From Candidatus Delongbacteria bacterium (GTDB taxonomy: Bacteria; Delongbacteria; UBA4055), in the NCBI GenBank assembly GCA_027858795.1, contig JAQICF010000144.1, forward strand, positions 1 to 49,687: 49,687 nt of DNA, read 5' to 3'. The notes under the pieces were generated by a model. The model was not told the origin of the DNA. It ran no database searches and was given only the letters and a program-made list of their open reading frames with translations. The translations under genes and the position numbers were made by a program. The first letter of the stretch is position 1, and every line of letters starts with the position of its first letter. Shown here one piece after another: positions 24,107 through 31,328 of this stretch.

Positions 24107-25864
24107 TTAATCCCCTATATTTTGCATTGAATCAGATATATCTGAAGTCTGTTCTTTTGTTTCAGAGAATTTTTGCGTAGTTATAACAAGCCGTTCACTA
24201 AGTTTTCTTGCTAGTATCCTATATATCTTAGCAGAAAGCGCACAATCTTCTTTAAGAATAGCCTGAGCTTTTTCCTTTGTCAACACCATTATATCCACTG
24301 CTGTTGTAGTTACAACAGAGACTCTGTGTACTTGCTCAGTAAATATTGCTGTTTCGTTAAAATGTTCACCCTGCTCAAGCTTTGCTATAGTGATATATTC
24401 TCCTGTGGATGGCTGTTTCTTTGTAACTAATAGTTTTCCTCTGAGAACTATGTAAACGTTCGTATCTATCTCATCATCATGGAAAATATATTCATCTTTC
24501 TCATAATTTTTTATCTCTGCAATAAAGAATAATCTACGAAGTTCCTTTTTACTAAAACCTTTGAATAGTTCTATCTCATCAATTTTAAAATCATCCAATC
24601 CTCTTGTTTTTTCTTTGATCTTCTTAACTTCATACTGATATTTATCAAAAGAAATGACCATACCTTCAAGAATTATATTTTTCAGAGTATTACCAAAATC
24701 CCTGGTATGCTCTAAAAGTTTTCTCCAATTCTTCTGAAACTCTAAATATGCATCAAAAGTATTATTATGCGGAATGGCTTCATATCTTGCCAAATATATA
24801 TTATTTATCGTTTCTTTACAAGCCTCAATATCTCCATCTGCAAGATAGTTCAAAGCAAGAATAATATTGGTCTTAAATATCTTATCTCCCAGGTCTTTTT
24901 TCATGAATTGTCCGGGATAAGGATCGAATTCTTCAGGAGTGATCATTCTCAAGTTTATTTGAGGTGACTGTGTATCGAATTTTGATTTGTCGTAGAGAAA
25001 TCTGTAAATATCTTCTCTGAACCTTTTCCAAACAGGGTGTTTCTTAGGTGGTGGAAGATGTTTGATAGAAAGAGTATTGTCTAAATAAAAATTAAAACCG
25101 AACATCCTTGCATTGATTACATAATCTGTGTCTTCGCCACGTGTCATTTTGGGGTCAAATGGAACGATCCTCATCAAATTTCTGTGAATTACCATAGCAC
25201 CACCAAATGCAAAAGGAGTTTTCTTTAAGCGAGGCTCATTGCCTATGATTTGATCAAAAGCTTCTCGCTTACCTCCAAATCGGTCCCAGTAAGTCATCCA
25301 TGGTACAATGTTTACCTTATCGTAGTATTCATTATCTTCATTCAGGTAATAACCTGCAACTCCGTCAACTGTATTTCCATAAAATCTTCTGCCAATGAAT
25401 TCTTTTGCTTTAGTAACGAATTCAGGATCTTCAAAGATCTCATCATCATCTATCAAAATTGCAACTTCTGCATCTAATATATATGGTAAGAACATACACA
25501 TATTACGAATATTAGAATAGTTATTTAATGATAGAACATCTTCAATATTACTGTCTTTAAAGATCGAATTTTTTAATTTATCAAGGTTCTTATTTGTAAA
25601 TAATATTGTGTCTACCTTAAGCTCAGATTTTTTTATTATAGCCTCAAGTTTATTATGTACTTCTTCATCATATTTAGGATTTGTAGCTACTCCAATTATT
25701 ATTAGAGTAAAATTTTTATCTTCTAAAATTTTAATTGAATCTAAGGTTCTTTTTATAGTCCCTTCTTCATTCAGAGGAGTTGGATGGTCAAAAACTGAAT
25801 CTCCATGGTTCCAATCAACATCACTACCTGACCAATAAGAAGGTATTACCATATATGTTCTCAT
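24107..25864 (-). CDS. GT-A glycosyltransferase fused to a cyclic-nucleotide-binding domain
   Basis: The 585-residue protein starts with a GT-A type transferase: MRTYMVIPSYW, the acidic metal site LIDDDE (139-142), GGAMVIHRNLM and RGEDTDYVINARM (242-254). A helical linker runs from about 320 to 425. Residues 430-560 are a cNMP-binding domain (F-KGFSKKELRRLFFIA; VYIVLRGKLLV). Its phosphate-binding cassette reads GEHFNETAIFTEQVHRVSVV, keeping Glu504 and Arg514. cAMP or cGMP binding is therefore plausible and would control the transferase. I place the start at ATG 25864 because GGAG lies seven bases upstream; the frame is open 11 codons further. It is coupled to the GT4 gene downstream. Fusion of a transferase to this domain is unusual. 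Confidence 0.88.
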   Translation of the reverse strand: MRTYMVIPSYWSGSDVDWNHGDSVFDHPTPLNEEGTIKRTLDSIKILEDKNFTLIIIGVATNPKYDEEVHNKLEAIIKKSELKVDTILFTNKNLDKLKNSIFKDSNIEDVLSLNNYSNIRNMCMFLPYILDAEVAILIDDDEIFEDPEFVTKAKEFIGRRFYGNTVDGVAGYYLNEDNEYYDKVNIVPWMTYWDRFGGKREAFDQIIGNEPRLKKTPFAFGGAMVIHRNLMRIVPFDPKMTRGEDTDYVINARMFGFNFYLDNTLSIKHLPPPKKHPVWKRFREDIYRFLYDKSKFDTQSPQINLRMITPEEFDPYPGQFMKKDLGDKIFKTNIILALNYLADGDIEACKETINNIYLARYEAIPHNNTFDAYLEFQKNWRKLLEHTRDFGNTLKNIILEGMVISFDKYQYEVKKIKEKTRGLDDFKIDEIELFKGFSKKELRRLFFIAEIKNYEKDEYIFHDDEIDTNVYIVLRGKLLVTKKQPSTGEYITIAKLEQGEHFNETAIFTEQVHRVSVVTTTAVDIMVLTKEKAQAILKEDCALSAKIYRILARKLSERLVITTQKFSETKEQTSDISDSMQNIGD

Positions 25865-25890
25865 AATGTATCTCCGTTTTATTTTTGTAA

Positions 25891-25968
25891 CAGTCACACA
25901 GAGTTTATCGAAGTGTAGACTTTTTTTATAATTAATCAGGTCTAAGTCTTCGATTAACTCAGACTGAC
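25891..25968. repeat. Inverted repeat with 28-29 bp arms, GTCACACAGAGTT type
   Basis: The left arm, about 25894-25920 (GTCACACAGAGTTTATCGAA...), pairs with the right arm, about 25940-25968 (...TTCGATTAACTCAGACTGAC), across an AT-rich spacer. The arms begin GTCA and end AGAC like family 1 units, and have the same layout (GTCA, a GAGTTTAT-like core, AG...AGAC). I read it as a distinct subfamily. Confidence 0.65.
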
Positions 25969-25983
25969 CTTACTTGTAAGTTC

Positions 25984-27156
25984 TTATAGCAAGTTTTTAA
26001 ATTTATTCCAGGCACTAATCAACCTGTGGAATTTTTCAACAGTACCATCCAACTGATTATACGACATTCTAAAAGTTTCAGGAAGAATTAAGAATCGTTT
26101 ATCATTAAAGTAATTGGCAGCATAAGAACTCCCTTCAAGAATAGATCTATATCTCATTTCCTTTTCATCATTAGTAAATTCTTTGAAATAGAACTCGGAT
26201 TGTACCCAATTGTAGAATGGATTTCTTATAAGCCAGCCCATACATGCGTAATAAAATCTCGATACATTATTCTTGTTATTGATTTTAGGTTTTGAAGGAA
26301 AATTTCCATAGCAATTATGAAATATCAACAGATCAATATCTATACACTTTCCACCTAGACTTTCCACTATAGGTCCAAATAGAGTATCTTCTCCTCTTCC
26401 TAGATAACATTCATTCTCAACTACAAGAGTTTCTGAGAAAAATGGAGCTAGAAACCTAAAATTCTGAAGATTTATAGCTAGATTTCCACCGAGTATCTTT
26501 TTTGTTTTTTTTATATTTTTCCCATATTCTGGAGCAATTACAGGCATATCATTGGTAGTGATCCTGCTATATTGATCTTCTTTTTGTATTCCGTGAAGAA
26601 GATCGTAGAGATGTGGAAAATCAATTCTTGGGATTATATAATATCCTGTATAATCACTCGTTGAAGCAACGGTATGGTCTTCTATGCTTAATGCTCTTAA
26701 ATGATTTCCCACATAGTCAATTTCTTCAAATTTACTTTCTTTTTCATTAAATTCTGTCAGTATTTTTGGGAAGACATCTGAATCAAAAAAGAATAAGTAA
26801 TCATGATCGTTTAGAAGTGCAGTGGTCATTACATAATTTCTGCTGGTTCCGTACGAAACTTTGCCATATTTCTTATTCAAGGGAGTTTCAAGTATTGATG
26901 CCACATCGTTATGCTCCATCCCAAGATTCAATAATGGTTTTTCCATTAGATCATATTCGCCACGTCTGACCAAATGAACCGGACAATACGTAGTTAATTC
27001 TTTTAATACTTTATTATCAACCTCATCGTTGTAACAAATTATTAACTCATGTATTGTATGACCATATTTTATTGCATTATTTAAAAAATCAATAATTGGA
27101 GAACTACTTAATAGATCATGAGTAATAATTCCAAATGCTATTCGTTTATTATGCAT
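25984..27156 (-). CDS. Glycosyltransferase, GT-A fold (GT2-like)
   Basis: The 390-residue protein shows GT-A features: N-terminal RIAFGIITHDLL, YLFFFDSDVFP with the DxD-type metal site (about 122-129), ILGGNLAINLQNF and YLGRGEDTLFGPIVESLG, where GRGED is the usual acidic catalytic region. FHNCYGNFPSKP and NWVQSEFYF suggest a defined acceptor pocket. It is soluble, with no TM helix. The donor and acceptor are unknown. It lies upstream of the GT-cNMP and GT4 genes on the same strand with the inverted repeat at 25891-25968 between, so co-transcription is possible but not certain. The start follows GGATGAAG. Confidence 0.82.
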   Translation of the reverse strand: MHNKRIAFGIITHDLLSSSPIIDFLNNAIKYGHTIHELIICYNDEVDNKVLKELTTYCPVHLVRRGEYDLMEKPLLNLGMEHNDVASILETPLNKKYGKVSYGTSRNYVMTTALLNDHDYLFFFDSDVFPKILTEFNEKESKFEEIDYVGNHLRALSIEDHTVASTSDYTGYYIIPRIDFPHLYDLLHGIQKEDQYSRITTNDMPVIAPEYGKNIKKTKKILGGNLAINLQNFRFLAPFFSETLVVENECYLGRGEDTLFGPIVESLGGKCIDIDLLIFHNCYGNFPSKPKINNKNNVSRFYYACMGWLIRNPFYNWVQSEFYFKEFTNDEKEMRYRSILEGSSYAANYFNDKRFLILPETFRMSYNQLDGTVEKFHRLISAWNKFKNLL

Positions 27157-27265
27157 TCTTCATCCAAAGATGTGTTAATATTTACGGTTTGACAACTAGC
27201 AGTGAAAAAACATTTCTGCTATAGTTAGATACGAATATTTATTTAAAAAGTCAAGGAAAATAAGC

Positions 27266-27730
27266 TCAATTAATAAAACTCATTGTTCGCCAATTGAGAT
27301 TGTCCTTCGATTTATTCTTTAGTTTCCCGATCTTTCCCAGAGAATCAAGTATTTCTCCTAATCTGTTCACATTTAATGGTTTTACGAAATACTCAATTAT
27401 TCCTAACTCAATAGCTTGTCTTACATCTGAATCATTTCTTGAAGTAGTTAAAACAACTACAGGTATATCTCTTAATACTTCATGATTCCGGATCTCTTTT
27501 AAAACTTCAAAACCATCAATTTCAGGTAAATTCAGATCTAAAATAGTAAGATTCGGTAGAACTTCTGCAGATGCTTGGTCATTGAACAAATAATTAAGTG
27601 CTTTTCCACCATCGATTACATGATCAACTGATGATATTTGATTTAACTTCTTTAAAGCCATTTTAGCTATGAATGCATGATCGGGATTATCTTCAACCAG
27701 CAGTACCTTAAACTCTTTATCCATATTCAT
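27266..27730 (-). CDS. Single-domain response regulator (Rcp1/CheY-like)
   Basis: The 154-residue protein is a receiver: KVLLVEDNPDHAFIAKMALK, Asp65 in TILDLNLPEIDGF, VVVLTTSRND, and Lys117 in YFVKPLN. After the receiver a conserved tail of about 20 residues ends DNLNWRTMSFIN. The protein at 29939-30403 has the same tail (DNLNWRTMSFIL), so it is selected and probably a partner-docking segment. I place the start at ATG 27730, in line with that paralogue; GTG 27737-27739 overlaps the AGG of the ribosome-binding site. It directly follows the dCache kinase gene (15-bp gap), so that kinase is its likely phosphodonor. Confidence 0.93.
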   Translation of the reverse strand: MNMDKEFKVLLVEDNPDHAFIAKMALKKLNQISSVDHVIDGGKALNYLFNDQASAEVLPNLTILDLNLPEIDGFEVLKEIRNHEVLRDIPVVVLTTSRNDSDVRQAIELGIIEYFVKPLNVNRLGEILDSLGKIGKLKNKSKDNLNWRTMSFIN

Positions 27731-27745
27731 AGTTTTCACCTATTT

Positions 27746-29500
27746 TTATTTTGTAAATTTCATACAGAGCATAGTTCCTTTATCTTTACCCTCAGATTCT
27801 GCCCATATTTTTCCATTGTGAAGTTCTACTACCTTTTTACAGAATGATAATCCCATCCCAACGCCTTCATTTTTTACAATTTGCAATCTAGAACCCGGTT
27901 TGAAAACATTCTCTAATTGTTCAGGGTCAATACCTACACCATCATCTTTTATATAGAAATAATTTTTTGAATAGTCGAACCCTATCTCTATATTTTTTGC
28001 ACCATATTTAATTGCATTGGAGATAATATTCCTCGCAAGTGTCTCTAGCCTGATCTTATCTCCATGCATATTTGGCAACTCTTTCCTGACAATATTAACA
28101 TTCTTCTCAGCAATATTTACATCCAAAGTACTTATAATATTATCAAGTACTTCATTTAAATTTAATTCTACAAATTCTTTTTTTACTGTGTTTAATCTGG
28201 AAACATCCAATAATGATTTAATTAAATCTTGCATCTTCTTTGAATTTGCTTCTATCCTTTTTATTGGAAAAAGCTCTTCATCTGTTAATTTATCAGAAAT
28301 ACTTTCAATGAATATACCCGCAAAACCTGACATTGACACTAATGGAGATTGAAGATCATGTGATGCAATATACATAAAGTCTTGCAGGTCTTGATTAACT
28401 TCGTTCAGTTTTTCATTTGATTTATTTGATTCCTTAACGGATTCTAAAAGATCTTGACGGATAACAGAATATTTATGATCCATTTCACCAAGAAGCTTGT
28501 ATGATATCAAAAATATTATTGAACCAATTATTAGAAATAAAATAATTACTTTTAGTCTTAAGTCATTAATACTTGTCATATCATCCGTTAAGCTATATAG
28601 CACCAGGGTTGCACCAACTTCTTTACCACTTACATCAGTTAAAGGAGTCATTGTTGTGAATAATGAATTTTTATCTGAATGAATTTCAAATTGTTCTTCT
28701 CTATGATGTTCGACAATTTGTGATTTATCATACGGACTTATGCTTGTCAAAGCATCAATCATATACTCAGGAATGTTTTTTATTGATGAGCTGATAATGG
28801 CTACGTTATCAAATTGATCCCAATCTCCAGATCTGTTTAGAACTTTTAAACCATTTTCCCAATTTTCTCTAATCAAGTGTTCTTTGTCAATAAAGAAAAT
28901 TAAATCCAAATTTATAATATGAGCTATTTCCGATGTTAAATTTTCGATTTCTTCACCTAATTCAATATATCCTTCGAGTTTTCCATTAATTATCCAAGGT
29001 TTTACTACTCTAAGCGTAAAAGTACCTAAAGGTCCTAGTTCGATACCGCTTGAAATTTCACCGGTTTTATATGCCTCCTCCATTGTAAATCTTGTAATGA
29101 TATCTCCATATTTTTCCGGATTATGAATTCTTATAAAATTAACTTTGTCTTTTTGATGAAAATAGAAGTGTGTGATATCATATTTTTCTTTAATGTTACT
29201 AAATATTTCTTCACACGATTTTATGAGATCTTTTCTATTTTTCTTCATCCATATCTTTTGCAGCTCTTTATTAGATTCAATAAAATGAATCAAACCGTCG
29301 ATTTTTATAGTTTCACTTGCAATCTTAACATCAAATAATTCCAATAATTCTTTGTTTTTTTGATTTGATTTTACTAAAAGTTCTTTTTTCCAAAATATCC
29401 CTGTAGAAATATATAGTGTCGTTATAACGAATATTATCGTAATTGAAAAAAGTAATAAAATCGGTTTTCTTATTTTGAATTTTTCTTCACGCTTTTTCAT
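27746..29500 (-). CDS. Sensor histidine kinase with double Cache-like domain
   Basis: The 584-residue protein has TM helices at about 13-34 and 316-336. The periplasmic region between them resembles dCache_3-type sensors (YDITHFYFHQKDKVNFIRIH, then GPLGTFTLRVVKPWI.GKLEGYIELGEEI). HisKA carries His381 (YIASHDLQSPLVSMSGF). The HATPase domain has NIISNAIKYG, DDGVGIDPEQ and EGVGMGLSFCKK. The kinase core is nearly the same as that of the cytosolic REC-kinase at 10547-11605. I place the start at ATG 29500, with AAAGG seven bases upstream; nine further codons upstream lack a site. A sigma-54-like promoter lies 53 bp upstream (29553-29572). The single-domain regulator follows 15 bp downstream. Confidence 0.92.
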   Translation of the reverse strand: MKKREEKFKIRKPILLLFSITIIFVITTLYISTGIFWKKELLVKSNQKNKELLELFDVKIASETIKIDGLIHFIESNKELQKIWMKKNRKDLIKSCEEIFSNIKEKYDITHFYFHQKDKVNFIRIHNPEKYGDIITRFTMEEAYKTGEISSGIELGPLGTFTLRVVKPWIINGKLEGYIELGEEIENLTSEIAHIINLDLIFFIDKEHLIRENWENGLKVLNRSGDWDQFDNVAIISSSIKNIPEYMIDALTSISPYDKSQIVEHHREEQFEIHSDKNSLFTTMTPLTDVSGKEVGATLVLYSLTDDMTSINDLRLKVIILFLIIGSIIFLISYKLLGEMDHKYSVIRQDLLESVKESNKSNEKLNEVNQDLQDFMYIASHDLQSPLVSMSGFAGIFIESISDKLTDEELFPIKRIEANSKKMQDLIKSLLDVSRLNTVKKEFVELNLNEVLDNIISTLDVNIAEKNVNIVRKELPNMHGDKIRLETLARNIISNAIKYGAKNIEIGFDYSKNYFYIKDDGVGIDPEQLENVFKPGSRLQIVKNEGVGMGLSFCKKVVELHNGKIWAESEGKDKGTMLCMKFTK

Positions 29501-29552
29501 TTCTATACCTTTAATTTTATAATTCATTACATTTTGATTGCCTTACTCTACC

Positions 29553-29572
29553 AATTACAATATTTATGCCAA
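29553..29572 (-). promoter_or_regulatory. Possible sigma-54-like promoter
   Basis: On the minus strand: TTGGCAT-AAATA-TTGTAATT. The -24 half is identical to that of the strong site at 19676-19693, and the GG to -12 spacing is the same. The -12 dinucleotide is GT instead of GC, so it is weaker. The predicted start would be near 29545, giving a leader of about 45 bases before ATG 29500. Confidence 0.4.
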
Positions 29573-29726
29573 CTATTTTTATTCTGAATTTCAAGGCTAG
29601 TAAATGATTTTGTAAATAAATTTGGAAGTTCCATTGTAATATTAATAGTACAATGACAACATTAATCTAAAAATTGATATTTAAATGTGTGGGTTTTTAT
29701 ATGACAAAATAAAATTCAGTTGCTTT

Positions 29727-29912
29727 TTACATTCCTTTATAAAATTTTGCCCTACATTCAGGACAAACACTATGACTAAAATCTATCTTTGTATTTTTTG
29801 AGAACTTCTGATTAAACATTCGCCATAAACCTTTGGTGTCTCTTACTTTCATACAATGAGAACATATCGGAATGATTTTTTTCTCTAGGTTTCTATATTT
29901 CTCTGTAATCAT
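29727..29912 (-). CDS. Stand-alone Cys4 tail protein (sensor-protein C-terminal module)
   Basis: The 61-residue product reads IIPICSHCMKVRDTKGLW near its start and FSHSVCPECRAKFY near its end. That is the module usually found as the last 50 residues of PAS, GAF or receiver sensor proteins (I-C-S-Y-C-K-K-I-R-D-x-K-G-x-W ... F-S-H-G-I-C-P-E-C). The two CxxC pairs could bind zinc or another metal. Here it is a separate gene, 26 bp after the response regulator at 29939 and in a different frame, so it is not simply a frameshifted tail. GGAGGG lies about 11 bases upstream of the ATG, slightly far. It probably pairs with the adjacent receiver protein; its biochemical role is unknown. Confidence 0.75.
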   Translation of the reverse strand: MITEKYRNLEKKIIPICSHCMKVRDTKGLWRMFNQKFSKNTKIDFSHSVCPECRAKFYKGM

Positions 29913-29938
29913 GATACTTAATGCCCTCCTTTATTCAT

Positions 29939-30403
29939 TTAAAGAATAAAACTCATTGTTCTCCAATTGAGATTATCCATATTTTTATTTTCGAGATTCC
30001 CTATACAATCAATTGAATCCAAAATTTCTGATAATCTTTTTAAATCTATTGGTTTTATGAAATATTCAATAACACCTAGCTCTAAAGCTTTCCTCACGTC
30101 AGATTCATTTTTAGATGTTGTTAATATTACAACCGGCAATCCATTCATTTTTTTATCATTTCTTATTTCTTTTAGAACTTGAAATCCATCAATCTCAGGC
30201 ATATTAAGATCAAGGATTGTAAGATTCGGTAACTTTCTTGCTGAAGTTTGAGAATCAAATAAATAATTAAGTGCCTTTTTACCATTATCTACATGTTTAA
30301 TTTTTGAAATTTTATTGATTTTTTTTAAAGCCATTTTCGCAATTATTGCGTGATCATGATTATCTTCAACTAACAATACCTTAAATTCACTTTTGTTTTC
30401 CAT
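29939..30403 (-). CDS. Single-domain response regulator, near copy of 27266-27730
   Basis: The 154-residue receiver has KVLLVEDNHDHAIIAKMALK, Asp65 in TILDLNMPEIDGF, VVILTTSKNE and Lys117 in YFIKPID. It matches the protein at 27266-27730 along its whole length, including the C-terminal tail DNLNWRTMSFIL, so the two arose by a recent duplication. No kinase is adjacent on this side; the two copies may compete for the dCache kinase or serve different partners. It is followed by the Cys4 tail gene. The start ATG follows GGGTG. Confidence 0.93.
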   Translation of the reverse strand: MENKSEFKVLLVEDNHDHAIIAKMALKKINKISKIKHVDNGKKALNYLFDSQTSARKLPNLTILDLNMPEIDGFQVLKEIRNDKKMNGLPVVILTTSKNESDVRKALELGVIEYFIKPIDLKRLSEILDSIDCIGNLENKNMDNLNWRTMSFIL

Positions 30404-30436
30404 TTTACACCCAACTTTTAATTAAGAAGACAAAGC

Positions 30437-30478
30437 ACTACATTAAATAGTTCTGGGGGAGAGTTTTTTTAATGTAGT
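30437..30478 (-). terminator. Hairpin with 11-bp stem between two minus-strand genes
   Basis: ACTACATTAAA (30437-30447) pairs exactly with TTTAATGTAGT (30468-30478) across a 20-base loop containing CCCCC on the minus strand. It could end transcription of the LamG-like gene or be a leader structure of the regulator gene (ATG at 30403). There is no clear uridine run, so termination is uncertain. Confidence 0.4.
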
Positions 30479-30524
30479 ACCTTTTCTAGTTAAGAGCTTG
30501 TAACTGTTTTGTATACTTTAAATA

Positions 30525-30866
30525 TTATGTTCTAAATTCTTCCTCGTAAGTAATCTTAACTTGATTCAGGTATTCATTATCCATGTATAGACTTACAATA
30601 TTATCTGCCCATTTAAACAATAATGAATGTAAGTCAGCAGTTTTGCTTTTATTGACATATGAAGAAATGATTGTTTTTTCTTCGTTACTGCCAAGCTCTA
30701 AAACCGCTGACACTTTATTACCTTCAGATATGATGCAACATTCCTTACCTGAAAGTTCAAATTTTTTCCATATAAAATTTTCTCCCGAGTCAAAGACTCC
30801 GGAATTAGTATCTTTGTTAAACCATACAGCTACACTTCCGTATGTATTAAATGAACTCCTCATCAT
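30525..30866 (-). CDS. Small LamG/concanavalin-like protein (tentative)
   Basis: The 113-residue protein has the strand layout of LamG-type jelly rolls: SSFNTYGSVAVWFNKDTN, GVFDSGENFIW, and the typical closing pair LHSLLFKWADNIVSLYMDN, where W-x-D-N-x-V-x-L-Y-x-D-N/G is the usual signature. It is shorter than a full LamG domain (about 150 residues) and has no signal peptide, so it would be cytosolic. That is odd for a fold that usually acts outside the cell. The start ATG follows AAAAGG. Its partner is unknown; it lies between the peptide gene and the response regulator on the same strand. The fold assignment is by pattern only. Confidence 0.5.
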   Translation of the reverse strand: MMRSSFNTYGSVAVWFNKDTNSGVFDSGENFIWKKFELSGKECCIISEGNKVSAVLELGSNEEKTIISSYVNKSKTADLHSLLFKWADNIVSLYMDNEYLNQVKITYEEEFRT

Positions 30867-30903
30867 TTTTTACCTTTTAGTACCATTTTATATTTAAGGT
30901 TGA

Positions 30904-30922
30904 AGCCCTGTCAAGCAGGGCT
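30904..30922. repeat. Hairpin AGCCCTG...CAGGGCT, family 3-like
   Basis: Seven-base perfect arms with a five-base loop, just beyond the stop of the small peptide gene. The flank GGTTGAAGCCC resembles the family 3 hairpins at 22882-22907 and 21736-21760 read on the opposite strand. It may help end the peptide transcript. Confidence 0.5.
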
Positions 30923-30958
30923 AATTATTTTTGTTTTACATAGTTATAGAAATAAATT

Positions 30959-31129
30959 CTAAGTTCTACTCGGAGGTGGTGGTGGTGGTAAAGGATCATT
31001 TCCTGTGTACACCCAATCTGCTCCAACCCACACCCATCCATTCTGGTTCTGGTTCTGATTTCCTTCAGCATTTAACTGTCCTACAAACAAAGCAACTGTA
31101 ATCATTATCATTGCAATAAACTTTTTCAT
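30959..31129 (-). CDS. Small exported Trp/Pro-rich peptide precursor
   Basis: The 56-residue product has a signal peptide (MKKFIAMIMITVALFVGQLNA) with a probable cleavage after LNA. The mature part is about 35 residues: EGNQNQNQN, then a Trp-rich core WVWVGADWVYTG, then a hexaproline stretch and SRT. I place the start at ATG 31129 because AAAGGAG lies seven bases upstream; the ATG at 31135 abuts that site and longer forms lack one. It is not a known family. It is the next gene downstream of the HTH-TPR protein on the same strand, 199 bp away, and has its own palindromic candidate operator at 31215-31230. Exported signal peptide, small lipid- or wall-binding peptide, or antimicrobial are all possible. 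Confidence 0.72.
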   Translation of the reverse strand: MKKFIAMIMITVALFVGQLNAEGNQNQNQNGWVWVGADWVYTGNDPLPPPPPPSRT

Positions 31130-31214
31130 CTTCATCTCCTTTGTTTTACATTTCGAATCATTCAGGTTCAATCTAATCTACAAAAAACATCAAAACAACA
31201 GAGAGGAGCATTAA

Positions 31215-31230
31215 ACACATATTATGTGCA
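31215..31230. promoter_or_regulatory. Palindromic candidate operator upstream of the peptide gene
   Basis: ACACATATTATGTGCA contains the perfect palindrome CACATA-T-TATGTG. It is 86 bp upstream of the peptide start codon and matches 14 of 16 bases at 33635-33650 (ACACTTATTTTGTGCA), upstream of the HTH-TPR gene. Confidence 0.4.
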
Positions 31231-31328
31231 ATTATTTTTTACAAACAACATACTAAATAACATCTATATGATTATTATTTTATATGTTACAATATTTGAA
31301 AAAAGGACTATAAAATTAAAAACATTAA

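Noticed and set aside
30904..30922. Rho-independent terminator of the peptide gene
   Set aside because: The stem is good, but no T-run follows on the minus strand; listed as a repeat-type hairpin instead.
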